Assembly (NCBI RefSeq): GCF_030651995.1
Contig: NZ_JAUSBN010000052.1
Location: forward strand, 61,824 to 125,823
Reading direction: 5' to 3'
DNA: 64,000 nucleotides
From: Reyranella sp.
GTDB lineage: Bacteria > Pseudomonadota > Alphaproteobacteria > Reyranellales > Reyranellaceae
The notes beneath the pieces were generated by a model. It made no database searches. It saw nothing but the letters and a program-made list of their open reading frames with translations, and was not told the DNA's origin. A program made the translations under genes and the position numbers. Shown one piece after another: positions 27,835 to 36,732 of the stretch. Positions within the stretch are counted from its first letter, which is position 1. Every line of letters starts with the position of its first letter.

Positions 27835-29063
27835 GGCTTCAGCACATAGAGATGGAAGCCGCCATAGATGGCCGACCGGTCGCGTGCGGTGAAGGCGCGC
27901 GACGCCTCTGCCTCATAGTGCCACTGGTCGAGCAGCGCGGACGCGACGCGACCGGGCAGCAGCGAGGGCTCGGCGGCGGTGCGGAAGATCACGCGGGCGC
28001 CCGGCCGCGCCGTGCGCGTGATCTCGGCCCACAGCGCATTGAGCTGCGCGTCGGTCATCCAGTCCTGGGCGTCGAGCAGCACGTAGCGGTCGCGCGAGCC
28101 GGCGGGACAGGCCGCAAGATAATCCGTCACCGAGCGGTTCATCACCTCGACCTTCCCGGCGCCGTGCTTCACCGCGGGGAAATTCTCCTGCCTGAGATAG
28201 GGCGGCAAGGGCCCACTGGCGTTACGCGCATAGCCGCGGCCGAAGGCCTGCCAGGCGAAGTAATTGTCTTCGAGGCTGAAACCGCAGGCCAGCCGCTCGA
28301 CGCGGTCGCGCAGCACCGAGCCCATGTCGCGGCCGCCGGCCAGCGCCTCGTACTGCGCCGGGGGGATGCCGAGGCCGTAGAGCGACAGGCGGTTCGACGT
28401 CGCCCAGCGCACGGCCGGCTTGTCGAACAGCGGCGCCAGCACCGTATCGAAGAAGCGCTGCTGCTCCTCGATCGTCCGCGCCGCGAGGAGCTTGCGGAAG
28501 TCGACGCCGTAGGCCCGCGCGGCAATGTGCGCCGCGCCGATGAAGCGGCCGAGCACGCCGTGGCGATAGGCGTTCTGGGCGAAGATCGAGATACGGCGCC
28601 GGCCGCCCCGGTGCAGGCTGCGGCCTTCCCAGTAGGCGCGGCTCTCGGTATCGAGATGAGGCGCGATCTCGCGGTCGTAGACGCGCGGATTGGCACCCGA
28701 GTCGGCGGCGCCGAAGAAGCGATAGTAATCCGACCAGGAGGGCAGTCTCTGCGCCGCCGTGAGCTTCAGCCGGTTGAGCGCAACATGCGCGCGGCTGAGG
28801 TCGACGGCGGTGATGCGCGCGGGATCGGCGGTGAGATAGGACAGGATGTTGCAGCCGCCCGACGCGATCGCCACGACGTGGCAGTCCGGCGTCAGCGCCA
28901 TCGCCTCCAGGTCGATCTCCGGATCTTCCCAGATCTGGGCGTAGACCAGACCGCGGAACAGCCGCTCGAACAGCTTCTCCAGCATCCCTTCACGGGACAG
29001 AACCTTGTGGCGGCGCACCGCCTGCTTCAGGAGCGAATGGCTTTCTGCCCGCGGATGGATCAA
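27831..29063 (-). CDS. btaA: BtaA-like diacylglycerol 3-amino-3-carboxypropyltransferase
   Basis: A 410-residue DUF3419/BtaA protein. It has LVYAQIWEDPEIDLEAM near residue 40, then VAIASGGCNILSYL and ITAVDLSRAHVALNRLKL, the BtaA form of a SAM-binding core. The C-terminal region has VLLDAQDWMTDAQLNALW. BtaA moves the aminocarboxypropyl group of SAM to diacylglycerol, giving the headgroup precursor of the betaine lipid DGTS, used under phosphate limitation in several alphaproteobacteria. I chose TTG at 29063: GGAG lies 8 bases upstream and the product has family length. Coding further upstream overlaps the vapC gene. Confidence 0.88.
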   Translation of the reverse strand: MIHPRAESHSLLKQAVRRHKVLSREGMLEKLFERLFRGLVYAQIWEDPEIDLEAMALTPDCHVVAIASGGCNILSYLTADPARITAVDLSRAHVALNRLKLTAAQRLPSWSDYYRFFGAADSGANPRVYDREIAPHLDTESRAYWEGRSLHRGGRRRISIFAQNAYRHGVLGRFIGAAHIAARAYGVDFRKLLAARTIEEQQRFFDTVLAPLFDKPAVRWATSNRLSLYGLGIPPAQYEALAGGRDMGSVLRDRVERLACGFSLEDNYFAWQAFGRGYARNASGPLPPYLRQENFPAVKHGAGKVEVMNRSVTDYLAACPAGSRDRYVLLDAQDWMTDAQLNALWAEITRTARPGARVIFRTAAEPSLLPGRVASALLDQWHYEAEASRAFTARDRSAIYGGFHLYVLKP

Positions 29064-29139
29064 CCCAACAACTCCGGCTCTAAATCGAGTCCCTGACGCT
29101 AGACGCGGTCGGTGCCAGTTTGATGACGGTCGCCGAAGC

Positions 29140-29526
29140 TTACAGAGGAAGGAGAGAGACACCCAAGGCGCGCGCCGCCAGAGCAAGGCGGTCATCGTAC
29201 GTCGCCAGGTCGACGGTCTGACCGCGCGACCGCAGAAACTCGATCGACGCGAGATGAAGCGCATCGAGCGTACGGACGGGAACGGGAAAGGGGTCGAGCG
29301 CGCGCGCCAGGATCGGAGGTGCAAGCTCGATCAGGGTAACGCGCCCGAGCAGCGCCCGCGCTTCCTCGCCATGGGAGAGACCAAGACCGCGCGCATGCAA
29401 GCGGGTCCACATCTCGTGTTCCAGCAACCGGCTCGACACGAGCGACTGCCGCCAAAGGGCCTCCGGCGGCGCACGATCTTCCGCGAGCATGTGGGCCAGG
29501 GCGACCGATGTATCGAGATAGATCAA
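29140..29526 (-). CDS. PIN domain toxin (VapC family)
   Basis: A 128-residue PIN ribonuclease. Acidic residues fit the active site: the first Asp in MIYLDTSVALA, Glu in LLEHEMWTRLH, and the Asp cluster in RTLDALHLAS and LATYDDRLALAA. VapC toxins cut tRNA or rRNA when free of antitoxin. The start is TTG at 29526, overlapping the antitoxin stop (TTGA), which is typical of these operons. btaA begins 76 bp downstream. Confidence 0.88.
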   Translation of the reverse strand: MIYLDTSVALAHMLAEDRAPPEALWRQSLVSSRLLEHEMWTRLHARGLGLSHGEEARALLGRVTLIELAPPILARALDPFPVPVRTLDALHLASIEFLRSRGQTVDLATYDDRLALAARALGVSLLPL

Positions 29527-29813
29527 CGGGCGTCGCGATCCTCGCGCAGCTCGGCCAGGATATCGTCGAAGGGCGCCACGGGACGACGGGGTGGCACGCC
29601 GCTTGCGGCGAGCGGTGGCGGTGCGATCCAGCCTTGCCGCACGGCGTCCGCCAGCAAGGCATCGCCCGGAGACGCACTTCGCCCGGAGGCCGGCGGTACG
29701 AGTTCGGCAACGACCCGGTTGCGGTCGGTGACGAGAACGGTCTCGCCGGCCGCCGCCGCCCGCACATATTCGCTGAGCTGGTTCTTCAGGTCCTTGATGC
29801 CGACGATGCGCAT
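29523..29813 (-). CDS. Phd/YefM family antitoxin
   Basis: A 96-residue antitoxin. Residues 1-45 carry the Phd/YefM DNA-binding fold (VGIKDLKNQLSEYVRAAAAG, then ETVLVTDRNRVVAEL). The Pro-rich and acidic C-terminal part (DDILAELREDRDAR) is the expected toxin-binding tail. The ATG at 29813 is supported by homology and by the palindromic operator just upstream. The toxin gene overlaps its end. Confidence 0.85.
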   Translation of the reverse strand: MRIVGIKDLKNQLSEYVRAAAAGETVLVTDRNRVVAELVPPASGRSASPGDALLADAVRQGWIAPPPLAASGVPPRRPVAPFDDILAELREDRDAR

Positions 29814-29821
29814 GCCAACAA

Positions 29822-29841
29822 GGTAGCTACTCGTAGCCACC
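29822..29841 (-). promoter_or_regulatory. operator of the PIN/Phd toxin-antitoxin operon
   Basis: An imperfect inverted repeat, GGTAGCTAC-TC-GTAGCCACC (8 of 9 positions paired), lies 8 bp before the antitoxin start. That is the usual place for an antitoxin autoregulation site. Confidence 0.5.
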
Positions 29842-29910
29842 CATTCAATCCACCGCTGGGCCGAACCGCTAACTTGACGGGTTGACCGGTTAGAGGGAAA
29901 GGTCGAGCCC

Positions 29911-30462
29911 ATGAGCGCCCGCGATTTCGCCCTGTTCGACACGCCGATCGGCACCTGCGCCGTCGCCTGGAGCGGTCGCGGCATCGCCGGGCTTCAGCTT
30001 CCCGAGGCGAACCCGGCGGCGACGCGCGCCCGCGTCAAACGTCGCTGGCCCGATGCCGTCGAAGCGAGCTCGGTGCCGGCCGGCGTGCAGCGCGCGCTCG
30101 ATCGCGTGCAGTCACTCCTGGCAGGCGATGCCGTCGATCTCGCCGACATCCCGCTCGACCTCGAAGCCGCGCCCGAGTTCCACCGCAGGGTTTACGAGGT
30201 GGCGCGCACCATTCCGCCCGGCCGCACCATGACCTATGGCGAGATCGCGCGGCGTCTCGGCGTGCCGCACGAATCGCGCGAGGTCGGCCAGGCGCTGGGC
30301 AAGAACCCGGTGGCCATCATCGTGCCCTGCCATCGCGTGCTGGGTGCCGACGGGAGGATGGGCGGCTTCTCGGCCAATGGCGGCGTCTCGACCAAGCGGC
30401 GCATGCTGGAAATCGAGGGCGCGGCCGAGGTCGGCGCGGGGCCTCTCTTTGCAGCTCGATGA
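29911..30462 (+). CDS. ogt: methylated-DNA-[protein]-cysteine S-methyltransferase
   Basis: A 183-residue suicide repair protein that removes methyl groups from O6-methylguanine. The acceptor Cys is in IIVPCHRVLGADGRMGGFS (about residue 140), after the HTH-like MTYGEIARRLGVPHESREVGQALG. The next gene overlaps by 4 bp and encodes an alkyl-base glycosylase, so the pair forms an alkylation-repair operon. Confidence 0.94.
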   Translation: MSARDFALFDTPIGTCAVAWSGRGIAGLQLPEANPAATRARVKRRWPDAVEASSVPAGVQRALDRVQSLLAGDAVDLADIPLDLEAAPEFHRRVYEVARTIPPGRTMTYGEIARRLGVPHESREVGQALGKNPVAIIVPCHRVLGADGRMGGFSANGGVSTKRRMLEIEGAAEVGAGPLFAAR

Positions 30463-31097
30463 ACCGTTTCACGTTCAAGCCGGCGAAAGCCATCGCGCAT
30501 CTCAGGGCCGCCGATCCTACGCTGGCCGCGATCATCGACACGGTCGGCCCCTTCCGCATGCAGCTCAAGGTCTCGCGCAGTCTGTTCGGCTCGCTGGCCG
30601 AGGCCATCGTCTACCAGCAGCTCTCGAACAAGGCGGCCGCCACCATCTACGGCAGGGTGGAGGCGCTCTATCCCGACGCGCCCGATGGCTTCACGCCGCG
30701 TCACATCCTGAAGACACCGGACGACGCCTTGCGCGGCTGCGGTCTGTCGCACGCCAAGGTGCTGGCGGTGCAGGACCTGGCACGCCGTGTCGAGGGCGGC
30801 GAACTGCCGACGCTCGACGAGGCGCTGGCGATCCCCGACGCCGAACTGATCGAGCGCCTGGTGACGGTCCGCGGCATCGGCCGCTGGAGCGCCGAGATGT
30901 TCCTGATGTTCCGCCTCGGCCGCCCCGACGTGCTGCCGCTCGACGACTACAGTCTGCGCAAGGCCTACGCCAAGGCGTTCAGGAAGCGCGCGTTGCCCTC
31001 ACCGCAAGCGCTGGAGAAAGCCGGTGAGAAATGGCGGCCCTATCGCACGGTGGCGAGCTGGTATCTGTGGCGCGTGCTGGACCTGCCTTCTTCATAA
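30459..31097 (+). CDS. AlkA-type DNA-3-methyladenine glycosylase
   Basis: A 212-residue HhH-GPD glycosylase. EAIVYQQLSNKAAATIYGR leads the domain. The hairpin and catalytic Asp are visible as VTVRGIGRWSAEMFLMFRL followed by DVLPLDDYSL, the second Asp being the usual catalytic one. It removes alkylated purines to start base excision repair. It lacks the N-terminal domain of E. coli AlkA, as is usual for this shorter family. The ATG overlaps the ogt stop (30459-30462). Confidence 0.92.
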   Translation: MNRFTFKPAKAIAHLRAADPTLAAIIDTVGPFRMQLKVSRSLFGSLAEAIVYQQLSNKAAATIYGRVEALYPDAPDGFTPRHILKTPDDALRGCGLSHAKVLAVQDLARRVEGGELPTLDEALAIPDAELIERLVTVRGIGRWSAEMFLMFRLGRPDVLPLDDYSLRKAYAKAFRKRALPSPQALEKAGEKWRPYRTVASWYLWRVLDLPSS

Positions 31098-31169
31098 CAG
31101 CGCGGCGAGGTGAAGCCTCGTTCATCTGACGCCACTGGAGTGACACGTTTGCTATGACATAATCGGCAC

Positions 31170-32561
31170 ATGGCCCTGCTGTTCTCCAATACCGTCGACC
31201 GTACCCTCGAACGACTTCGCACTGCTTTCGTCGACACCGCCCGCGGCGCCCGCGAGGCGGTGGGCGCGCCGCTCCGGCCCGATCTTCCCGACGACGACAT
31301 CCCGCGCCTGAAAAGCCGAATCGACGCCTGCCTCGAAGGCAAGGGCGGCGAGACGGCGCGTCGCGGCCGGGCCGCCGAACTGGGGCAGGCCTACCTGTCG
31401 CTCTCGCCCGCGGGTCGCAAGAAGTTCCTGATGACCCTGGCGCGCGACTACGGCCTGCCGCGCGAGGCCGCGATGAAGACGGTCGACCATTGGCGCGCCG
31501 GCAAGGAGCCCGCCCGGGCGTTGCGTCGCGAACTGGAGCCGCCGGCTGTGCGGCTGCTGCGCGAGTTCGTCGGCGTGCCGCAGGGTGTGAAGTTCGTGGT
31601 CGACCTGCGCGCCGAGTTGCTGGCGTTGGGTCGCAGCGACGCCGCGGCCAAGGCGCTGAGCGAGGATTTGCGCTCGCTGCTGGGGGCCTGGTTCGACGTG
31701 GCCTTCCTCGATCTGGTGCGCATCGACTGGGCCTCGCCCGCCTCGCTGCTGGAAAAACTGGTGACCTACGAGGCCGTGCACGCCATCCGTTCCTGGCGCG
31801 ACCTCAAGAACCGGCTCGATTCGGACCGCCGCTGCTTCGCCTTCTTCCATCCGCGCATGCCCGACGAGCCGCTGATCTTCGTCGAGGTGGCGCTGGTCGA
31901 CGGCATGGCGGGCAACGTGCAACGCCTGCTCGACGCGCGCGACGAGACGCACGATCCCAAGCACGCCAACACCGCGATTTTCTATTCGATCTCGAACTGC
32001 CAGCAGGGGCTGGCGGGCATCAGCTTCGGCAACTTCCTGATCAAGCGCGTCGCCGACCAGCTGTCGCGCGACCTGCCCAACATCAAGGACTTCGCGACCC
32101 TGTCGCCGATTCCCGGCCTGCGCCAGCATGTCGAGCACCGGTTCAAGACCGAGGGCGACGGCGCGCTGACCCAGAACGAGATCGCCTCGCTGGGGCCGGT
32201 CATCGACGACGCACACGGCGCGGCGGCCGTCCTCAAGCTCCTGGCGCGCCCGATCTGGTGGGAGGTGCCCGCCATCGACAAGGCGCTGCGCCCGATCCTG
32301 ACGCGGCTCGCCGCCGTCTATCTCACCGCCACCGACAAGGGCCGCGCGCTCGACCGGGTGGCGCATTTTCACCTCGGCAACGGCGCCGTCGTCGAGCGGC
32401 TCAACTGGCTGGGCGACACCAGCGCCAATGGGTTCAAGCAGTCCTACGGCATGATGGTGAATTACCGCTACAAGCTCTCCGACGTCGACGCCAACCACGA
32501 GGCCTATGCCGCCGGCAAGGTCGTCGCCAGCCGCGAGGTGCGGGGGCAGGCGAAAAGTTGA
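31170..32561 (+). CDS. malonyl-CoA decarboxylase
   Basis: A 463-residue enzyme with both MCD parts: an N-terminal helical domain (residues about 60-170) and a C-terminal GNAT-like catalytic domain. The latter includes RRCFAFFHPRMPDEPLIFVEV, FYSISNCQQGLAGISFGNFL and TLSPIPGLRQHV, all MCD signatures with the conserved Ser and His. It converts malonyl-CoA to acetyl-CoA and CO2. It stands alone, without the malonate-uptake genes often nearby. Confidence 0.94.
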   Translation: MALLFSNTVDRTLERLRTAFVDTARGAREAVGAPLRPDLPDDDIPRLKSRIDACLEGKGGETARRGRAAELGQAYLSLSPAGRKKFLMTLARDYGLPREAAMKTVDHWRAGKEPARALRRELEPPAVRLLREFVGVPQGVKFVVDLRAELLALGRSDAAAKALSEDLRSLLGAWFDVAFLDLVRIDWASPASLLEKLVTYEAVHAIRSWRDLKNRLDSDRRCFAFFHPRMPDEPLIFVEVALVDGMAGNVQRLLDARDETHDPKHANTAIFYSISNCQQGLAGISFGNFLIKRVADQLSRDLPNIKDFATLSPIPGLRQHVEHRFKTEGDGALTQNEIASLGPVIDDAHGAAAVLKLLARPIWWEVPAIDKALRPILTRLAAVYLTATDKGRALDRVAHFHLGNGAVVERLNWLGDTSANGFKQSYGMMVNYRYKLSDVDANHEAYAAGKVVASREVRGQAKS

Positions 32562-32669
32562 GCCCGTGAGCCAGCTTCCGCGGTGATATGCGGCCGTGCA
32601 TGAGCGCGCGACATGGCCACACCATGCAATTGATGGTTTAGTTCCCTCTTCACCGTAGGGGGACGGCGA

Positions 32670-34073
32670 ATGTCGATGACGGACATGCCTGCAGGCGCGC
32701 CCGCGTCCGGGAAAAAGCGCATCATCCTGCTGCTCGATGGCACGTGGAACGACCGGGATTTCGGCAACTCGGACACGAACGTCGTCAGGCTGCAGCGGAT
32801 AATCGCCGAAACCTTGCGCGACAGGAAGGACACTGGCGACGTCCGTCCTCAGGATCCAACGAAGATCACCAGCTCGATCGACGATGTCGACGGCACCATC
32901 AATATCGTGTTCTACGAGCGCGGCATCGGCACGTCGTGGCAGGACCGGCTGAAGGGCGGCATCTTCGGGTCGGGCATGCCGCAGAAAATCAGGAATGCCT
33001 ACCGTTTCCTGTCCTTCCACTACGAGCCCGGCTGCGAAGTTTTCGTATTCGGGTTTTCGCGCGGCGCCTACACGGCCAGGTCCCTCGTGGGATTCATCGG
33101 CGCCGCCGGGTTGCTGCGCTGCCAGGACTGTACGAAGACCAACGAAGCGTTGGCCTGGGCCTACTATCGAACACCACCAAATGAACGCCTGCCGGGCGTG
33201 CATGCGGCACTTACCCCCTACGTCCATGATCGCGATAAGTTCCGCATCTCGTGCGTCGGCGTCTTCGATACCGTGGGAGCCCTCGGCGTCCCGCTTCACA
33301 GGTTCAAACTCTTCAATCGCGACAAGTATCAGTTCCACGATGTCGACCTGTCATCGATCACGGAGCTCAATCTTCACGCCGTTGCGATCGATGAGCACCG
33401 GCAGCCTTTCGAGGCGACCGTCTGGCGGCGCCCGAAATTCAAGCGCTACCTCAGCCGTACGGAGCAGGTATGGTTTCCCGGCGTCCATGCCGATGTCGGC
33501 GGAAGCTACATTCCCGAAGCCGATCGGCGGCGCGACAATCCCCGATCCCTCGACGACGTGACGCTCGACTGGATGCTGAAGCGGGTGACGAAGAAGTTTC
33601 CCAGATTTCCGGCGGATCCAAAGAAATGGAAACTCATCGAACCAGGCTGGGCGACGGCGGCGCAGCACGAAAGCCGTCTCCGCTTCTACCGCCTCATGCC
33701 TCTCACATTACGGTCGATCGGCAACTACCCGATCCGCGATCTGCCCCGTTTCCACTACAACGGCTGCTATGATCGCCACGCCGTTCCCATGTGGGAGAAG
33801 GTTCATATTTCGTCCCTCCAGCGCCTTGGCGAGACCATCGAGACCCGCACGGGCAAGCAGGTTTCCCGTGCTCGTTACCTGCCCCGGAACCTGATCTCGG
33901 CGCTTCCCGTCATACGGGCCACCTACCGCGAGCCTGTCGAAGAAGCACCGGACGACATGCACTACCAGATCCGAATCGTGAACTGGGACGGCGAGGAATT
34001 CCTGCCAACGGATCCGGAGCACCGGACCGCCGCCCGGACGATCGTCCAGGCGGCCGTGGACCGAATGAAGTAG
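32670..34073 (+). CDS. DUF2235 domain-containing alpha/beta hydrolase
   Basis: A 467-residue protein of the DUF2235 family. The start region RIILLLDGTWNDRDFG and the nucleophile elbow FVFGFSRGAYTARSLVGF (G-x-S-x-G, about residue 129) are diagnostic. The family includes phospholipase Tle1-type effectors of type VI secretion as well as stand-alone proteins. No vgrG, immunity gene or T6SS component is nearby. It has no signal peptide. The GTAGGGGGACGG region precedes the ATG. Lower GC near 33.0-33.7 kb hints at transfer. Confidence 0.88.
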   Translation: MSMTDMPAGAPASGKKRIILLLDGTWNDRDFGNSDTNVVRLQRIIAETLRDRKDTGDVRPQDPTKITSSIDDVDGTINIVFYERGIGTSWQDRLKGGIFGSGMPQKIRNAYRFLSFHYEPGCEVFVFGFSRGAYTARSLVGFIGAAGLLRCQDCTKTNEALAWAYYRTPPNERLPGVHAALTPYVHDRDKFRISCVGVFDTVGALGVPLHRFKLFNRDKYQFHDVDLSSITELNLHAVAIDEHRQPFEATVWRRPKFKRYLSRTEQVWFPGVHADVGGSYIPEADRRRDNPRSLDDVTLDWMLKRVTKKFPRFPADPKKWKLIEPGWATAAQHESRLRFYRLMPLTLRSIGNYPIRDLPRFHYNGCYDRHAVPMWEKVHISSLQRLGETIETRTGKQVSRARYLPRNLISALPVIRATYREPVEEAPDDMHYQIRIVNWDGEEFLPTDPEHRTAARTIVQAAVDRMK

Positions 34074-34078
34074 CGGCC

Positions 34079-35011
34079 CTACTTGTTCAGATACTCGAGC
34101 TTCAGCCCCGGACGCGGCCATTCGAAGCTGACCAGCTTGCCGGTCATCGACAGCGTGGCGTAGGCGGTGCGCAGGTCCGGTCCGCCGAAGCAGACGTTGG
34201 TGACCATCGGGTCGGGGAACTTGTGCTGCGTCACCGACTTTCCGTCGGGCGAGATGTCGGAGACGGCGCCGGTGATCAGGGTCGCGACGCAGATGTGGCC
34301 GGCCGAATCGACGGCCAGCGAATCGAACATCTGGTAGCCGCCGAGGCCCGCCACCACCCGGCCCTTTTCGCCGCGATAGGGGCCGTTGGCGTCCTTGATC
34401 GTGCCGGGCGACGACAGATCGAAGGCCCAGAGGCGCGCGGTCGGGGTCTCCACGACATAAAGCGTCTTGCCGTCAGGCGAGAGGCCGCAGCCGTTGGGGC
34501 GCTCCAGCGGGAACACTTTTTGCTCGATCTTCGAGCCGTCGGCCCTGGCGTAGTAGACGGCGCCACGATCGCTGTCGTACTCGCGCGTCTTGCCGAGGTC
34601 GGTGAACCAGAAGCCGCCGGCATCGTCGAACACGAGATCGTTCGGGCCGTTCAGCTTGCGGCCGTCGCAGCTGTCGTACAGCGTCTCGAACTTGCCGGTC
34701 TCCGGGTCGACCACCTGGATCGAGCCGCCTTTGTACGAGGCCGGCGCCGTGCCCGGGAAGAGGCGGCCGTCGGACCGCTCGACCCAGTTGAAGCCGCCAT
34801 TGTTGGTCACGTAGATCTTGCCGCCAGGGCCCATCGCCGCGCCGTTGGGGCCGCCGCCAAGCTTGGCAATGATGTGCTGCTTGCCGTCGGGCGTGACGCG
34901 GGTGAGCGTCTCGCGCGCGATCTCGACCAGGATGACCGAACCGTCCGGCATGGCCACCGGACCCTCGGGGAACCTGAGGCCCGAAGTGATCTCCTTGAAC
35001 GGCGTCGTCAT
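34079..35011 (-). CDS. SMP-30/gluconolactonase/LRE family protein
   Basis: A 310-residue six-bladed beta-propeller. LRFPEGPVAMPDGSVILVEI supplies the first metal ligand (Glu), NGPNDLVFDDAGGFWFTDLG the Asn/Asp ligands, and NGCGLSPDGKTLYVVE the next blade. Members are lactonases acting on sugar lactones. It is convergent with the DUF2235 gene (5 bp apart) and shares its strand with two enoyl-CoA hydratases upstream. Confidence 0.9.
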   Translation of the reverse strand: MTTPFKEITSGLRFPEGPVAMPDGSVILVEIARETLTRVTPDGKQHIIAKLGGGPNGAAMGPGGKIYVTNNGGFNWVERSDGRLFPGTAPASYKGGSIQVVDPETGKFETLYDSCDGRKLNGPNDLVFDDAGGFWFTDLGKTREYDSDRGAVYYARADGSKIEQKVFPLERPNGCGLSPDGKTLYVVETPTARLWAFDLSSPGTIKDANGPYRGEKGRVVAGLGGYQMFDSLAVDSAGHICVATLITGAVSDISPDGKSVTQHKFPDPMVTNVCFGGPDLRTAYATLSMTGKLVSFEWPRPGLKLEYLNK

Positions 35012-35044
35012 GGTGGTCTCTCCCGTGATCGTATTCTTGTAGTC

Positions 35045-35833
35045 CTACTTGCCCTTGAAGGCGGGCTTGCGCTTGGCGAGGAAGGCCGCGACGCCCTCCT
35101 TGAAGTCCTCGCTCTTGCCCAGCTCGCGCTGGAAGTCGCGCTCGACGTCGAGCTGCTGCGACAGCGTGTTGCCGCTGGCGCGGTTCATCGCCTCCTTGAT
35201 GCGGGCGAGCGACATCGTCGGCCCGTCCGCGAGGCGGCGCGCGAGGTCGCCTGCCGTCTTCATGAGATCGGCATCCTCGACCACGTCCCAGATCAGGCCC
35301 CAGTCCTTGGCCTGCTGGGCGCTGATCTGCGGCGCCAGCATCGCCAGCGCCCGCGCCCGCTGCTCGCCCACCAGACGCGGCAGGAACCAGGTGCTGCCGC
35401 CGTCGGGCAGCAGGCCGATGCGGGCGAAGGCCTGCAGGAAGGACGCCGACTTGCCCGCCACGGCGATGTCGGAGGCGAGCGCGAAGCTCATGCCGACGCC
35501 GGCCGCCGGGCCGTTCACCGCCGCCACGATCGGCTTGGGGACGCTGCGCATCAGGCGGATCACGGGATTGAAGAACTTGTCGAGCGCCTCGCCCGAGTCC
35601 GAGGTGTTGCCCTTTGCGCGGTCGGGATCGGCGAGGTCGGCGCCGGCGCAGAAGCCGCGACCCGCGCCGGTCAGCAGCACGGCGCGCACAGAGGCGTCGG
35701 CCGCGAGCTCCTCCCAGCACTGCTTCAGCTCGCCGATCATCTTGCGCGACACGGCATTCAGCCGGTCCGGCGCGTTCAGGGTCAGGGTGGCGAGGCCGTC
35801 TTCCTTGGCGATCTGGATCTTCTCGTAGGTCAT
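35045..35833 (-). CDS. enoyl-CoA hydratase/isomerase (PaaG-like), copy 1
   Basis: A 262-residue crotonase-fold enzyme. The oxyanion-hole regions are LLTGAGRGFCAGADLAD and AVNGPAAGVGMSFALASDIAVAG. SASFLQAFARIGLLPDGGSTWFLPRLVG resembles PaaG-type isomerases, which carry an Asp where the hydratase Glu sits. I start at ATG 35833; TTG at 35848 would add five residues. It lies 11 bp after a paralogue whose last 30 residues are almost the same. Confidence 0.88.
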   Translation of the reverse strand: MTYEKIQIAKEDGLATLTLNAPDRLNAVSRKMIGELKQCWEELAADASVRAVLLTGAGRGFCAGADLADPDRAKGNTSDSGEALDKFFNPVIRLMRSVPKPIVAAVNGPAAGVGMSFALASDIAVAGKSASFLQAFARIGLLPDGGSTWFLPRLVGEQRARALAMLAPQISAQQAKDWGLIWDVVEDADLMKTAGDLARRLADGPTMSLARIKEAMNRASGNTLSQQLDVERDFQRELGKSEDFKEGVAAFLAKRKPAFKGK

Positions 35834-35844
35834 TCTTTCGTCTC

Positions 35845-36651
35845 TCAACGTCCGGTGAAATGGGGGGCGCGCTTGGCGAGGAAGGCCGCAACGCCCTCCT
35901 TGAAATCCTCGCTCTTGCCGAGCTCGCGCTGGTGGTCGCGTTCGAGGTCGAGCTGCTGGTCAAGCGTGTTGGTGGCGGCCGCGTTGATCGCGCCCTTGAT
36001 CGCCGCATAGGAGCGGGTCGGGCCGGTGGCGAGCTTCCTGGCGATCTTGCCGGCCTCGTCCATCAGGGCGGCATCGTCGACGACCTGCCAGACCATGCCC
36101 ATGCGCGCGGCCTCCTCGGCCGGGACGGAGGTGCCGAGCATCGCGAGCGCGCGGGCCCGGGCATCGCCCACCGTGTGCGGCAGGAACCAGGTGCCGCCCA
36201 GGTCGGGGATCAGCGAGATGCGCACGAAGGCCTGGTCGAAACGGGCCGAGCGCGCGGCGATCACGATATCGCAGGCCAGCGCCAAGTTGGCGCCACCGCC
36301 GGCCGCCACACCGTTCACGGCCGCCACGATGGGCTTCGGGAGATCGCGCATGGCCCGGATCATCGGATTGAAGATTCGGTCCATGGCCGCGCCGACGTCG
36401 CGCGGGCCCGAGGCCCCCGCATCGCCGGGACCGCCGCCGGCGAGGTCGGCGCCGGCGCAGAAGCCGCGGCCGGTGCCGGTCAGCAGCACGGCGCGCACGG
36501 CATCGTCGTCGCGGGCGCGCTTCAGCTCGGCGTTCATGGTTTCGATCAGTTGATGGCTCATGGCGTTCAGCCGCTGCGGGCGGTTGAGCGTCAGGGTCAG
36601 CACGCCGCCCTCGAGGGCGGACAGAACGGGCGTTTCTCGTGTTTCAGTCAT
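35845..36651 (-). CDS. enoyl-CoA hydratase/isomerase (PaaG-like), copy 2
   Basis: A 268-residue paralogue of the next gene. LLTGTGRGFCAGADLAGGG and AVNGVAAGGGANLALACDIVIAA mark the crotonase fold, and FVRISLIPDLGGTWFLPHTVG follows with the same Asp-containing motif. An ATG at 36669 would add six residues; neither start has a good ribosome site. It is probably the first gene of a two- or three-gene unit with copy 1 and the SMP-30 protein. The divergent flavodoxin starts 81 bp away. Confidence 0.86.
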   Translation of the reverse strand: MTETRETPVLSALEGGVLTLTLNRPQRLNAMSHQLIETMNAELKRARDDDAVRAVLLTGTGRGFCAGADLAGGGPGDAGASGPRDVGAAMDRIFNPMIRAMRDLPKPIVAAVNGVAAGGGANLALACDIVIAARSARFDQAFVRISLIPDLGGTWFLPHTVGDARARALAMLGTSVPAEEAARMGMVWQVVDDAALMDEAGKIARKLATGPTRSYAAIKGAINAAATNTLDQQLDLERDHQRELGKSEDFKEGVAAFLAKRAPHFTGR

Positions 36652-36732
36652 GGGCCGCAAGACTGGCATGGCCGAATCGGCCGCGCCATCCGGTCGCGTC
36701 GCATCGCGGCACTCGGTCCCTTATCCGGGAGT

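Noticed and set aside
31152-33338. A 728-codon open frame on the minus strand
   Set aside because: It is the shadow of malonyl-CoA decarboxylase and DUF2235, both of which have clear motifs on the plus strand.
33791-36010. A 739-codon open frame on the plus strand
   Set aside because: It is antisense to the SMP-30 and enoyl-CoA hydratase genes, with repetitive Arg/Ala/Val composition.
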